A stretch of 64,000 nucleotides of DNA. Origin: an uncultured Oscillospiraceae bacterium. Its GTDB lineage: Bacteria > Bacillota > Clostridia > Oscillospirales > Oscillospiraceae. Both the position numbers and the translations under genes were made by a program. A model generated the notes under the pieces. It did no database searches and was not told where the DNA came from. It saw only the letters and a program-made list of their open reading frames with translations. The number at the start of each line of letters is the position of its first letter. Position 1 is the stretch's first letter. The stretch lies in contig CATNCS010000001.1 of assembly GCA_950097245.1 (NCBI GenBank), positions 51,238 to 115,237 on the forward strand, given 5' to 3'. Below, piece by piece: positions 17,417 through 25,939 of this stretch.

Positions 17417-18217
17417 GTGAACAAAAAGGAGCTGCTGGACCGCTGCGCCCGGGACGGGGCGGAGCGCATTCTTCTGGCCCGGGCGCTGGACAAGCTGGAG
17501 CTGGCCCGGAGCCGGGGCATCTCCACCCATACGGCCTTTCTCTCCCCCGGGGAGCAGGCCTCTGTAACCGACCTGCTCAACGGCGCGGGAAGGCCCAGGC
17601 ATCTCTTCTGGGGCGGCTATCCGGACAGCGAGCGGCAGATCTGCTGTTTTCCCGCGGACTGGCAGGAGGAGGACAGCGTCCTGACCGACCCCGAGGGCCC
17701 GCTGGCCGCCCTGGAGGCCAAATTTCCGGAGAGCGCTTTCCTCACCCACCGGGACATTCTGGGCTCCCTCATGGGCCTGGGCCTCTCCCGGGAGGCGCTG
17801 GGGGACATCCTCCTGCCCCGGCCGGGGCTGTGCCAGGTGGTGGCCCTGCGGGACGCTCTGCCCATCCTCTTGTCCCAGTGGGAGGGGGCCGGGCGGCATA
17901 AGGTGAGCCTGTCTGAGATTCCCCTGGACGCGCTCGCCCCCAGGCCACCCCAGGTGAGGACCATCCGGGACACGGTGGCCACCCCCCGGCTGGACGCCGT
18001 CGTCGCCTCCGGCTTCTCCCTGTCCCGGGGGAAGGCCGCCGGGCTCATCTCCTCGGGCAAGGTGTCTCTGAACCACCGGGAGTGCCTCAAGGCCGACCGC
18101 CCGGTGGCGGAGGGGGACGTGCTCACCTGCCGGGGTCTGGGCAAGTGCGTGATAAAAGAGGTGCCCGGCCAGTCGAAGAAGGGCCGGACCATGCTGGTGA
18201 TAGAACGCTACCTGTAG
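17417..18217 (+). CDS. S4-domain RNA-binding protein (YlmH-like)
   Basis: ARDGAERILLARALDKLELARSRGISTHTAFLSPGEQ...; C-terminal S4 motif RLDAVVASGFSLSRGKAAGLISSGKVSLNHRECLKADRPVAEGDVLTCRGLGKCVI. Confidence 0.88.
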   Translation: MNKKELLDRCARDGAERILLARALDKLELARSRGISTHTAFLSPGEQASVTDLLNGAGRPRHLFWGGYPDSERQICCFPADWQEEDSVLTDPEGPLAALEAKFPESAFLTHRDILGSLMGLGLSREALGDILLPRPGLCQVVALRDALPILLSQWEGAGRHKVSLSEIPLDALAPRPPQVRTIRDTVATPRLDAVVASGFSLSRGKAAGLISSGKVSLNHRECLKADRPVAEGDVLTCRGLGKCVIKEVPGQSKKGRTMLVIERYL

Positions 18218-18285
18218 GGGCGGATAATATCCGCCCGGCTCAGCCGAATTTTGTTATCGCGGGCGGATGATATCCGCCCCTGCAC
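18212..18285. repeat. Palindromic intercistronic repeat (S4 protein-DUF896)
   Basis: CTGTAGGGGCGGATAATATCCGCCC...GCGGGCGGATGATATCCGCCCCTGCA; the TAG stop of the upstream gene lies in the repeat. Confidence 0.85.
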
Positions 18286-18304
18286 ACGAAAGAGGTCATA
18301 TATT

Positions 18305-18514
18305 ATGGAACAGGCAAAGATCGACCGCATCAACGAGCTGGCCCGGAAATCCCGGACAGAGGAGGGCCTCACCCCGGAAGAGAAGGCGGAGCAGGCGGCC
18401 CTGCGGCAGGAGTATGTGGCCGCCATCCGGGCCAGCCTCACCGCCCAGCTGGACAGCACCGTAATCCAGTACCCCGACGGCACCCGGAAGAAGCTGAAAC
18501 GGAAGCGGCCTTAA
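18305..18514 (+). CDS. DUF896 family protein (YnzC-like)
   Basis: MEQAKIDRINELARKSRTEEGLTPEEKAEQAALRQEYVAAIRASLTAQLDSTVIQYPDG. Confidence 0.9.
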   Translation: MEQAKIDRINELARKSRTEEGLTPEEKAEQAALRQEYVAAIRASLTAQLDSTVIQYPDGTRKKLKRKRP

Positions 18515-18595
18515 TGGTTTTTTAATTTGACAAGCCGTCCATTTTCTGCCATAATTGCCTTGGTCTGCACCAACCAGTGAAAAGGAGGCCCCGCT

Positions 18596-19459
18596 ATGGC
18601 GCGTATCAAATTTTCTACCGACTCCGCCGCCGACATCCCCGTCTCTCTGCGGGAGGAGCTGAACATTCAGGTGCTCCCCTTCCCCATCGCCATGGGGGAC
18701 CGGGAGCTGTCCGACGGCTTTGACTTCACCCCTGAAGAATTTTACGACATGCTCCTGGCCGCCCCCAAGATTCCCACCCACGCCCAGCTCAACCCCTATG
18801 TGTTCACCGAGCTGTTTGAGCAGGCCTGGGAGGAGGGGTACACCGATCTGATCCACACCTCCATCAACTCCAAGGGCTCCGCCACCTGTTCCAACGCCTT
18901 CCAGGCCAGGGGCGACTTCTACCGGGACCACCCGGAGGCGGAGGAGACCTTCCACATCCACATCATCGACGCCCTGAACTACACCATGGGCTACGGCTGG
19001 CCGGTGGTCCAGGGGGCCAGAATGGCCGCCGGGGGCGCTCAGGCCCGGGAGGTTGTGGACTATATTCAGGACTGGGTGGACCATGTCCGGGTCATCTTCT
19101 CCCCGCTGGACCTGCGCTTTGCCAAAAAGTCGGGCCGGGTGTCCGCCGCGGCCGCCTTCGTGGGGGAGGCCCTGGGCCTGAAGCCCGTTATGACCTTCAC
19201 CGGCGGGGAGTCCAAAATCCTGGCCAAGGTCCGGGGGGAGAAGGCCGTGACGGCCAAGCTGGCAGATATGTGCAAACATGAGCGCCGGCCCGGCACCCCC
19301 TATCTGATGATTCAGGGCAACAATGAGGAGCAGTCCGGCAGGCTGCTGGACGCCTGCCGTCAGGAGCTGGGGGAGGAGCCCGCCCTGTCCTTCCATATCG
19401 GCGGGGTGATTGCCATCAACGCCGGGCCCAACCTGGTGGGCGTCATCTACCGCACGTGA
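18596..19459 (+). CDS. DegV family fatty-acid-binding protein
   Basis: IKFSTDSAADIPVSLREELNIQVLPFPIAMGDRELSDG...HTSINSKGSATCSNAFQAR...HIGGVIAINAGPNLVGVIY. Confidence 0.92.
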   Translation: MARIKFSTDSAADIPVSLREELNIQVLPFPIAMGDRELSDGFDFTPEEFYDMLLAAPKIPTHAQLNPYVFTELFEQAWEEGYTDLIHTSINSKGSATCSNAFQARGDFYRDHPEAEETFHIHIIDALNYTMGYGWPVVQGARMAAGGAQAREVVDYIQDWVDHVRVIFSPLDLRFAKKSGRVSAAAAFVGEALGLKPVMTFTGGESKILAKVRGEKAVTAKLADMCKHERRPGTPYLMIQGNNEEQSGRLLDACRQELGEEPALSFHIGGVIAINAGPNLVGVIYRT

Positions 19460-19463
19460 ACCC

Positions 19464-19503
19464 TTTCCGCCCGGCCGTTTTTTCACGGCCGGGCTTATTA
19501 TTT
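19464..19503 (+). terminator. Rho-independent terminator
   Basis: CCGCCCGGCCGTTTTTTCACGGCCGGGCTTATTATTTT. Confidence 0.7.
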
Positions 19504-19575
19504 TACAGATTATTCATCTGGTTTGTGGTATCTTAGCTATGTAAAGATACACAAGAATCAAAGGAGGTCTCCTCC

Positions 19576-20730
19576 ATGACCAACAAACAGCTCACCTGGA
19601 GACAGCGGGGCGCGCTGTGGCTGCGGCTGGGCATCCGGCTGGTGCTGGCGGCGCTGGCTGTGTGGAGCGCGGCGAGGTTCGGGCGGCCCCTGCTGTCCCT
19701 CTTTGCCCCCTTTCTCTTCGCTCTGGCCGCCGCGGCCTCTCTCAACCCCCTGGTGAAAAAGCTGCAAAAGGCCCTGGGCTGGAACCGGCAGGCCCTCACA
19801 CTGCTGCTTCTGCTCCTTCTCTTCGGCCTGCTGGGCGGGGGACTGGCCCTGCTGGTCTACGCCGCCGCGGGGCAGCTGGTGTCCCTGGTGCAGAACTGGA
19901 GCGGCCTGCTGGAGCAGCTCCAGTCCGTTCTGGATCAGCTGGAGGAGCTGGCCGCCCACTTTCTCACCCTGGTGCCGCCCCAGGTCACTGAGATCGCCCG
20001 GAGCGCCGGGGACGACCTGTTCCAGTGGCTGTCTGAGGCGGTGCCTGCCGCCCTGGCCGGCCTGGGTATGGAGGCGGGGGAGCGGGCCATGGGCCTGCCC
20101 GCCTTCTGCGTGGCGGTGGTGATCTTTGTCATGGCCACCTTCTTTCTCACGGCGGACTACCCCTATCTCCGCAGCCGGTACGTCCAGCACCTGGACGAGG
20201 GGCTGCTCCGCTTTCTCAGTCAGCTGCGCTCCACCGCCCTAGGGGCCTTCGGGGGGTATGTGAAGGCGGAATTACTCCTGTCAGTGGGGGTGTTCTTCAT
20301 CCTGCTGGCCGGCTTTTTCCTCATTCGGCAGCCCTACGGCCTGCTGCTGGCCCTGGGACTGGCCGTGATGGACTTTATCCCTATTATCGGGGCGGGCACC
20401 GTGATGGTGCCCTGGGCCTTTATCGACCTGTTCACCGGTGATCTGCCCGCCGCCGTGGCACTGATGTCCATCTGGGGCGTGATCGCCCTGTTCCGCCGGG
20501 TGATGGAGCCCAAATTCGTGGGGGATCAGACGGGGCTGTCACCCATTCTGTCTCTGGTGTCCATCTACGTGGGCATGAAGCTGGCCGGGGTGCTGGGGAT
20601 GGTCTTCGGGCCGGTGGTGCTGCTGGTGGTCCTCAACCTGGCCGGCATGGGCATGTTCCGGGGCCTCCGCCTGGACCTGGAGGAGGCCGCCCGGGACATC
20701 ACCGCTATTTTGTCAGAGAGAACGCAGTAG
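19576..20730 (+). CDS. AI-2E/YtvI-type transporter family integral membrane protein
   Basis: 384 aa multi-TM; GAFGGYVKAELLLSVGVFFILLAGFFLIRQPYGLLLALGLAVMDFIPIIGAGTVMVPWAFIDLFTGD. Confidence 0.88.
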   Translation: MTNKQLTWRQRGALWLRLGIRLVLAALAVWSAARFGRPLLSLFAPFLFALAAAASLNPLVKKLQKALGWNRQALTLLLLLLLFGLLGGGLALLVYAAAGQLVSLVQNWSGLLEQLQSVLDQLEELAAHFLTLVPPQVTEIARSAGDDLFQWLSEAVPAALAGLGMEAGERAMGLPAFCVAVVIFVMATFFLTADYPYLRSRYVQHLDEGLLRFLSQLRSTALGAFGGYVKAELLLSVGVFFILLAGFFLIRQPYGLLLALGLAVMDFIPIIGAGTVMVPWAFIDLFTGDLPAAVALMSIWGVIALFRRVMEPKFVGDQTGLSPILSLVSIYVGMKLAGVLGMVFGPVVLLVVLNLAGMGMFRGLRLDLEEAARDITAILSERTQ

Positions 20731-20799
20731 GGGCCGCCCCCTTGGGCGGCCCGCCGGACACGGGTCAAAACGGGCCGCCGAGGGCGGCGGCCCCTACAG
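20728..20799. repeat. Palindromic repeat downstream of the AI-2E-family gene
   Basis: CAGTAGGGGCCGCCCCCTTGGGCGGCCCG...GGGCCGCCGAGGGCGGCGGCCCCTACAG; the TAG stop is in the repeat. Confidence 0.8.
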
Positions 20800-20957
20800 A
20801 ATCAGGCCGGCCGCCGTTCACAAAATCCCCAAATTCCCCCTGCAAAGTTCAAAAAGATAACTGTTTTTCTTCATGCTTTTTTCATAATTTAGAGGTATGA
20901 TACCCTCAGTTCCAGGGAACACCTGAAGACAACCCGTTTCGAGAGGAGCGTTTGATT

Positions 20958-22334
20958 ATGGACGAATTCAACTTTTACAACAGCGAGAACGACGGCTACC
21001 GGGGCGGCTTCGGCGGCTATGTGGACCCGGAGCCGGTGATGCCCAACACCCCCTTCTCCACCGGCGGCATGAGGCCCCCGAAGAAAAAGCGGCGCGGCGC
21101 GGCCAAGGCCGTCGCCCTGGTGCTGGCCTGCGCCATCGCCGGAGGCGGCGCGGGGGTGGGAGGGGCCTACCTCTACAACCGCGCGGCGGTCCCCGCCAAC
21201 ACCACCACCATCTACGAGGAGGACCGGCCCCAGGTGCGGACGGTAGTCAACACCAACAACGGCCAGCCCATGACCCCCGAGCAGCTCTACGCCGCCAATC
21301 TGGCCTCCTGCGTGGGCATCACAGTGAACACCACCGTGAACATCTTCGGCCAGACCACCACCTCCGCCGCCTCGGGCTCCGGCTTTGTCCTCAGCCAGGA
21401 CGGATACATCGCCACCAACTACCACGTCATTGAGAGCGCGGTGAACGACTCCTCTGTGACCATCCAGGTGTCCTTCGCCAACGGCGACAAGTACGACGCC
21501 AAGCTGGTGGGGGGCGAGAAGGACAACGACGTGGCCGTGCTGAAGATTGAGGCCACCGGCCTGACCCGGGTGACCCTGGGGGACTCCGACAAGCTGGTGG
21601 TGGGCGAGGCGGTCTACGCCATCGGCAACCCCCTGGGCGAGCTGACCTACTCCCTCACCGACGGCATCGTCTCCGCCCTGGACCGGCTCATTACCACCGG
21701 GGAGAACGGAGACAACACCACCCTGAATGTGCTCCAGACCAACTGCGCCATCAATCCGGGCAACTCGGGCGGCCCCCTCTTTGACAGCTACGGCAACGTC
21801 ATCGGCATCACCACCGCCAAGTACACCCAATCCTCCTCCGGCGTCAACGCCGAGGGCCTGGGCTTCGCCCTGCCTATCAACGACGTGAAGGATATTCTGG
21901 CCGATATTATTGAGCACGGCTATGTCACCGGCAAGCCCTATATGGGCGTTCAGGTGTCTGACGTGTCCTCCGAGGCCCAGCGCTACGGCGTCACCGCCGG
22001 CGCGGCGGTGTCCTATGTGGCTGAGGGCTCCTGCGCTCAGAAGGCCGGCCTGAAGGTCAACGACATCATCACTGCCATCGACGACACCGCCATCGACTCC
22101 TCCTCCGCCCTCACCGCCGCCCTGTCCACCGGCTACAAGGCTGGTGACACCGCCACCCTCACCGTCATCCGGGACCAGAAGGAGCTCAAGCTGTCCATCA
22201 CCTTCGACGAGAAGAATGCCGAGACCGAGGGCCGCAACCAGCTCCAGCAGAATCAGCAGCAGCAACAGCAGCCCTCCCAGGGCAACGGCGGCTACTACTA
22301 CCAGTGGCCCTTCGGGAATATGTTCCCGTGGTAA
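20958..22334 (+). CDS. HtrA/DegP-like S1C serine protease with PDZ domain
   Basis: GSGFVLSQDGYIATNYHVIE...NDVAVLKIEATGLTRVTLGDSD...QTNCAINPGNSGGPLFDSYGNVIGITTAKY...PDZ; C-terminal poly-Gln tract. Confidence 0.94.
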   Translation: MDEFNFYNSENDGYRGGFGGYVDPEPVMPNTPFSTGGMRPPKKKRRGAAKAVALVLACAIAGGGAGVGGAYLYNRAAVPANTTTIYEEDRPQVRTVVNTNNGQPMTPEQLYAANLASCVGITVNTTVNIFGQTTTSAASGSGFVLSQDGYIATNYHVIESAVNDSSVTIQVSFANGDKYDAKLVGGEKDNDVAVLKIEATGLTRVTLGDSDKLVVGEAVYAIGNPLGELTYSLTDGIVSALDRLITTGENGDNTTLNVLQTNCAINPGNSGGPLFDSYGNVIGITTAKYTQSSSGVNAEGLGFALPINDVKDILADIIEHGYVTGKPYMGVQVSDVSSEAQRYGVTAGAAVSYVAEGSCAQKAGLKVNDIITAIDDTAIDSSSALTAALSTGYKAGDTATLTVIRDQKELKLSITFDEKNAETEGRNQLQQNQQQQQQPSQGNGGYYYQWPFGNMFPW

Positions 22335-22342
22335 AGTTTTTC

Positions 22343-22372
22343 TTGCAAAAGCAGGCAGCGGTATGTTATAAT
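22343..22372 (+). promoter_or_regulatory. Promoter of antitoxin RNA, locus B3
   Basis: TTGCAA-18-TATAAT. Confidence 0.6.
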
Positions 22373-22378
22373 CGTGTT

Positions 22379-22474
22379 GGCGAAAGCCAGACTGATAACG
22401 ATCCAGTTTGTACCCACCGCAAAAAAGCGGCCCTCCGGAAGAGGTTGGAGCTCTCCGGAGGGCCGCTTTTGCTG
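22379..22474 (+). ncRNA. Putative antitoxin RNA of locus B3
   Basis: Convergent to the peptide gene; contains TAACGATCCAGT (22396-22407), which directly repeats 22563-22574 in the toxin 5' region. Confidence 0.6.
22420..22474. terminator. Bidirectional terminator of locus B3
   Basis: AAAAAAGCGGCCCTCCGG...CCGGAGGGCCGCTTTTGC; nearly identical stem to locus B1. Confidence 0.85.
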
Positions 22475-22482
22475 TGGCGGGC

Positions 22483-22578
22483 TTACTGTTCCCTTCCATG
22501 TCTGTCAAGCCATTTGCTCACACAGTTGGAGACTATGTTCGCTGCGACAGACACAAGGAAATTAACGATCCAGTCCAT
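22483..22578 (-). CDS. Fst/par-like type I toxin candidate, copy B3 (31 aa)
   Basis: [42 protein letters not shown]; promoter TTGTAA-17-TATAAT (22653-22625, minus). Confidence 0.7.
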   Translation of the reverse strand: MDWIVNFLVSVAANIVSNCVSKWLDRHGREQ

Positions 22579-22743
22579 AAACCCACCTCCTCCCGCTGTC
22601 GGTTTTGGTGGGGACAGCGTAAAAATTATAGCAAAATACGACAAGAATTACAAGCCGTAAAGAAAAGAGACCTAAAGGATAGACAATCTCAAAAAAACAG
22701 GTATAATATAGCATGATAGATTATACAGAAGAGGGATATAACT

Positions 22744-23925
22744 ATGGAGATAAATGGACAAACTGTCAGCGGCACAGGACGCTACGATGAAATGAACCTC
22801 TCCCCCGAGCTGATGCGGGCGATTGAGAAAAAAGGCTATGTGGAGGCCACCCCCATCCAGACCGGGGCCATTCCATACTTCATGGACTGGAAGGACGTCA
22901 TTGCCAAGGCCCCCACCGGAACCGGCAAGACCTTCGCCTTCGGCATCCCCATGGTGGAGCACACCGACCCCGCCTCCACCGATGTCACCGGCCTGGTGCT
23001 GGCCCCCACCCGGGAGCTGGCCATTCAGATTCAGGACGAGCTGCGGGACCTGTGCGCCTTCAAGGAGGGGGTGCGGGTGGTGTGCCTCTACGGCGGCCAG
23101 CCCATCGGCGGGCAGATCAACCAGCTGAAAAGGAAGCCCCAGATTGTCGTCGCCACCCCCGGGCGGCTGATGGACCACATGAAGCGGCGCACCGTCCGGC
23201 TGGACAGGGTGGAGACGGTGGTGCTGGACGAGGCCGACCGGATGCTGGACATGGGCTTTGTCCGGGACGTGACCCACATTCTGGACCAGATGCCCAAGCG
23301 GAAAAACCTGGGGATGTTCTCCGCCACCATCTCCCGGGAGGTGCTGGATATCTCCTGGGTCTACCAGCGGGAGCCGGTGGAGATCACCGTCCAGGCCGAC
23401 CAGGAGAACCGGCCCGACATCGCTCAGTACCGGCTGGATGTGGACCGCAGCGAGAAGGCAGACACCATGGCCCGTCTGCTGGAGATGGGGGACTACGAGC
23501 GAGTGATTGCCTTCTGCAACACCAAGAACATGACCGACCGGCTGGCCGGCCTGCTGGAGATGCGTGGGGTGTCCTGCGAGGCCATCCACGGGGACATCAC
23601 CCAGTCCCTCCGGGAACGGACGCTGCAAAAGTTCCGGGACGGCAAGCTCCGGGTGCTGGCCGCCACCGACGTGGCCGCCCGGGGACTGGACATCGACGAC
23701 GTGGACGCGGTGTTCAACTACGACGTCCCCGACGAGAACGAGTACTACATCCACCGCATCGGCCGCACCGGCCGGGCACGCCGCCACGGGGTGGCCTTCT
23801 CCCTGGTGGCCTCCATCTCCGAGGGCCTGCGGCTGGACGACATTGTAAAGTCCACTGGCAGTCAAATTCGAACAGTCTATTTCAATGAAAAGGGCGACCT
23901 GGTGGCCGCCGCGGAACGCAAATGA
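22744..23925 (+). CDS. DEAD-box RNA helicase
   Basis: KAPTGTGKTFAFGIP, PTRELAIQIQ, VLDEADRMLDMGF, ATDVAARGLDI, HRIGRTGRA. Confidence 0.95.
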   Translation: MEINGQTVSGTGRYDEMNLSPELMRAIEKKGYVEATPIQTGAIPYFMDWKDVIAKAPTGTGKTFAFGIPMVEHTDPASTDVTGLVLAPTRELAIQIQDELRDLCAFKEGVRVVCLYGGQPIGGQINQLKRKPQIVVATPGRLMDHMKRRTVRLDRVETVVLDEADRMLDMGFVRDVTHILDQMPKRKNLGMFSATISREVLDISWVYQREPVEITVQADQENRPDIAQYRLDVDRSEKADTMARLLEMGDYERVIAFCNTKNMTDRLAGLLEMRGVSCEAIHGDITQSLRERTLQKFRDGKLRVLAATDVAARGLDIDDVDAVFNYDVPDENEYYIHRIGRTGRARRHGVAFSLVASISEGLRLDDIVKSTGSQIRTVYFNEKGDLVAAAERK

Positions 23926-24497
23926 ACAAACGTCATTCCCGCTTTTTGCTGGATTTCTTCGCCTGCTTCCTCATCCCCGCCTACACCCTGCTCTTTGCCG
24001 GCGGCGTTCAGTGGTTTGGCACCAACTTTTCCGTCATCGCCGTCACCGGGCCGGACCACTACCGGGGGTTTATCTACTGGGGGGTGCTGGCCGGGGGGTA
24101 TTTTCTGGTTCTGCTCAACGCCCTGGCCGCGACTCTCCCCCAGCCCGGTGCCCGTTTGACGGTCCGCGTCCTCACCGCCGCCGCCCTGCTCTCTCTGGCT
24201 TACGCCGTGGCCATCCCCTACCTGCCCGCGTATTTTCCCAAATACGCCGCCCTCCATGTGGCCCTCGCCGCAGAGGCCTGCGTCCTACTGATGCTGGCCC
24301 TACTGCTTGTCATTCTCTTCCACCGGCAGACGGACCCAGACCGCTGGCGGAGACCTTTTCTGGTCTGGAAACTGATTGTTCTGGGCTGCGCGGTCATTTT
24401 CCTGATCCCCCAGATGGTGACCACCGCCCTGGAGGTGTTTTTTACCATCTCCGCCGCCCTGCTCGCCCGGAGGACCTGGCTGCTGGCGAAATTTTAA
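23922..24497 (+). CDS. Multi-TM membrane protein, unknown function
   Basis: 191 aa hydrophobic ORF overlapping the helicase stop by 4 nt (ATGA). Confidence 0.75.
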   Translation: MNKRHSRFLLDFFACFLIPAYTLLFAGGVQWFGTNFSVIAVTGPDHYRGFIYWGVLAGGYFLVLLNALAATLPQPGARLTVRVLTAAALLSLAYAVAIPYLPAYFPKYAALHVALAAEACVLLMLALLLVILFHRQTDPDRWRRPFLVWKLIVLGCAVIFLIPQMVTTALEVFFTISAALLARRTWLLAKF

Positions 24498-24599
24498 TCA
24501 TTCTTTCATCTTTTCCCTATGGTATTTTCAATCCTTAAGGCGTATGATGCAGTACAGAAACAGACCTGCCATACTTTTTCAACAAGGAGCGATTATAAA

Positions 24600-24809
24600 A
24601 TGGGAAGCAAGAAATTATACCGGACTGAGGGCCCCTATAAGATGCTGTGCGGTGTGTGCGGCGGCATCGCCGAGTACTTCGACATCGACCCCACCCTGGT
24701 GCGGGTGGGCTGGGTCATCGCCTTTTTCTGCGCCAGCGTAGGCTTCTGGGCCTACCTGATCTGCGCCCTTATCATGCCTAAGAAGAGCGACATCTACCCC
24801 GGGTATTAA
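24600..24809 (+). CDS. PspC-domain protein
   Basis: MGSKKLYRTEGPYKMLCGVCGGIAEYFDIDPTLVRVGWVIAFFCASVGFWAYLICALIMPKK. Confidence 0.93.
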   Translation: MGSKKLYRTEGPYKMLCGVCGGIAEYFDIDPTLVRVGWVIAFFCASVGFWAYLICALIMPKKSDIYPGY

Positions 24810-24825
24810 ACAAGGAGGTCCCCCT

Positions 24826-25701
24826 ATGCTCACCGTCCGACCCTCCGTCCCCACCGACGTCCCCGCCCAGCGGGAGCTGTGGAAGCTGGCCTTTGGGGAC
24901 AGCGACCAGTATATCGACAACTTTTATAACACTTACTACCGCCCGGACCGGGTGGTGGTGCTGGAGGAGGACAGGGCGGTCAAGTCCATGACCGCCTGGT
25001 TTGACACAACCTTCGCAGTCCCGGGCCGGGGGGAGTACCGGGCGGCCTACCTCTACGCCGTGGCCACCCATCCCGACTGCCGGGGCCGGGGTCTGGCGGG
25101 CAAGCTGCTGGCCGGGGCGGACAACTATTTCCGCTCTTTGAGCATCCCCGCCGTCACCACCGTGCCGGCGGAGCCCTCCCTCCACAACTTCTTCGGGGCC
25201 AACGGCTTCCGGGAGTGCTTCCGCATTTTGGGCGGAACGCTGCGGCCGGAGGAGCTTCCCCTGTCGCCCTCCAACCTCCTCCGGCCCGCCTCAACTGAGG
25301 AGTACGGCCGGGTCCGGGAGACACTGCTGAAGGATATCCCCCATATCGCCTACCCCGCAGACGCCCTGGCCTACCAGGCGGGCTGCTGCACCCTGGGGGA
25401 CGGCGGACTGTTCGTCGGGGAGACGGCTTCCGGGCCGGTGTGTCTGTGCGCCGAGCGGGCGGACGGTGAGCTGGTTATCGTCAAGGAGTGCCTGGGCTCC
25501 GACAAGCGCCCGGTCTTTCTGGACCTGCCCCGGATCGCCCCCGCCCGGCGGTGGGAGATACGGGGGCCCCGCCCTCGGGACGAGAGGCCCGACCTCCGGG
25601 GAAATCTGGGCAAATTCGGAATGCTCAAATGGCTGGACCCGGAGCTGGAAAAAAGCTGGAACTGGGACACGGTGGGCTATCTGGGGCTTGCATTTGACTG
25701 A
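24826..25701 (+). CDS. GNAT family N-acetyltransferase
   Basis: AYLYAVATHPDCRGRGLAGKLLAGADNYFRSLSIPAVTTVPAEPSLHNFFGANGFREC. Confidence 0.85.
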   Translation: MLTVRPSVPTDVPAQRELWKLAFGDSDQYIDNFYNTYYRPDRVVVLEEDRAVKSMTAWFDTTFAVPGRGEYRAAYLYAVATHPDCRGRGLAGKLLAGADNYFRSLSIPAVTTVPAEPSLHNFFGANGFRECFRILGGTLRPEELPLSPSNLLRPASTEEYGRVRETLLKDIPHIAYPADALAYQAGCCTLGDGGLFVGETASGPVCLCAERADGELVIVKECLGSDKRPVFLDLPRIAPARRWEIRGPRPRDERPDLRGNLGKFGMLKWLDPELEKSWNWDTVGYLGLAFD

Positions 25702-25939
25702 GCTCTTGCATCTTATACAAAAACGGCTGTGACTTTTTGTGGAAACGGCCGTTTTTTTGTGTCCAATTTCGTCTGCCACAGCCATTTGGTTGTGGCAACC
25801 CCCACAAAACATATGCTTTACATGGCAAAATTTTATGGTATAATATACATATCAGAGCACCTGAGGCCCCTTTTAACAGACAAAATGAAAGGGTTCTGTC
25901 AAAATTACCGTACCAAATTTTTTTAGGAGGAATGCTGCT

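Noticed and set aside
20889-22508. 539-aa minus-strand ORF
   Set aside because: Antisense to the HtrA-like protease; its 5' part runs through the locus B3 terminator.
22744-23925. DEAD-box helicase as a truncated pseudogene (only 393 aa)
   Set aside because: All core motifs to HRIGRTGR are present and the ORF is intact with RBS; small helicases without a C-terminal extension are normal.
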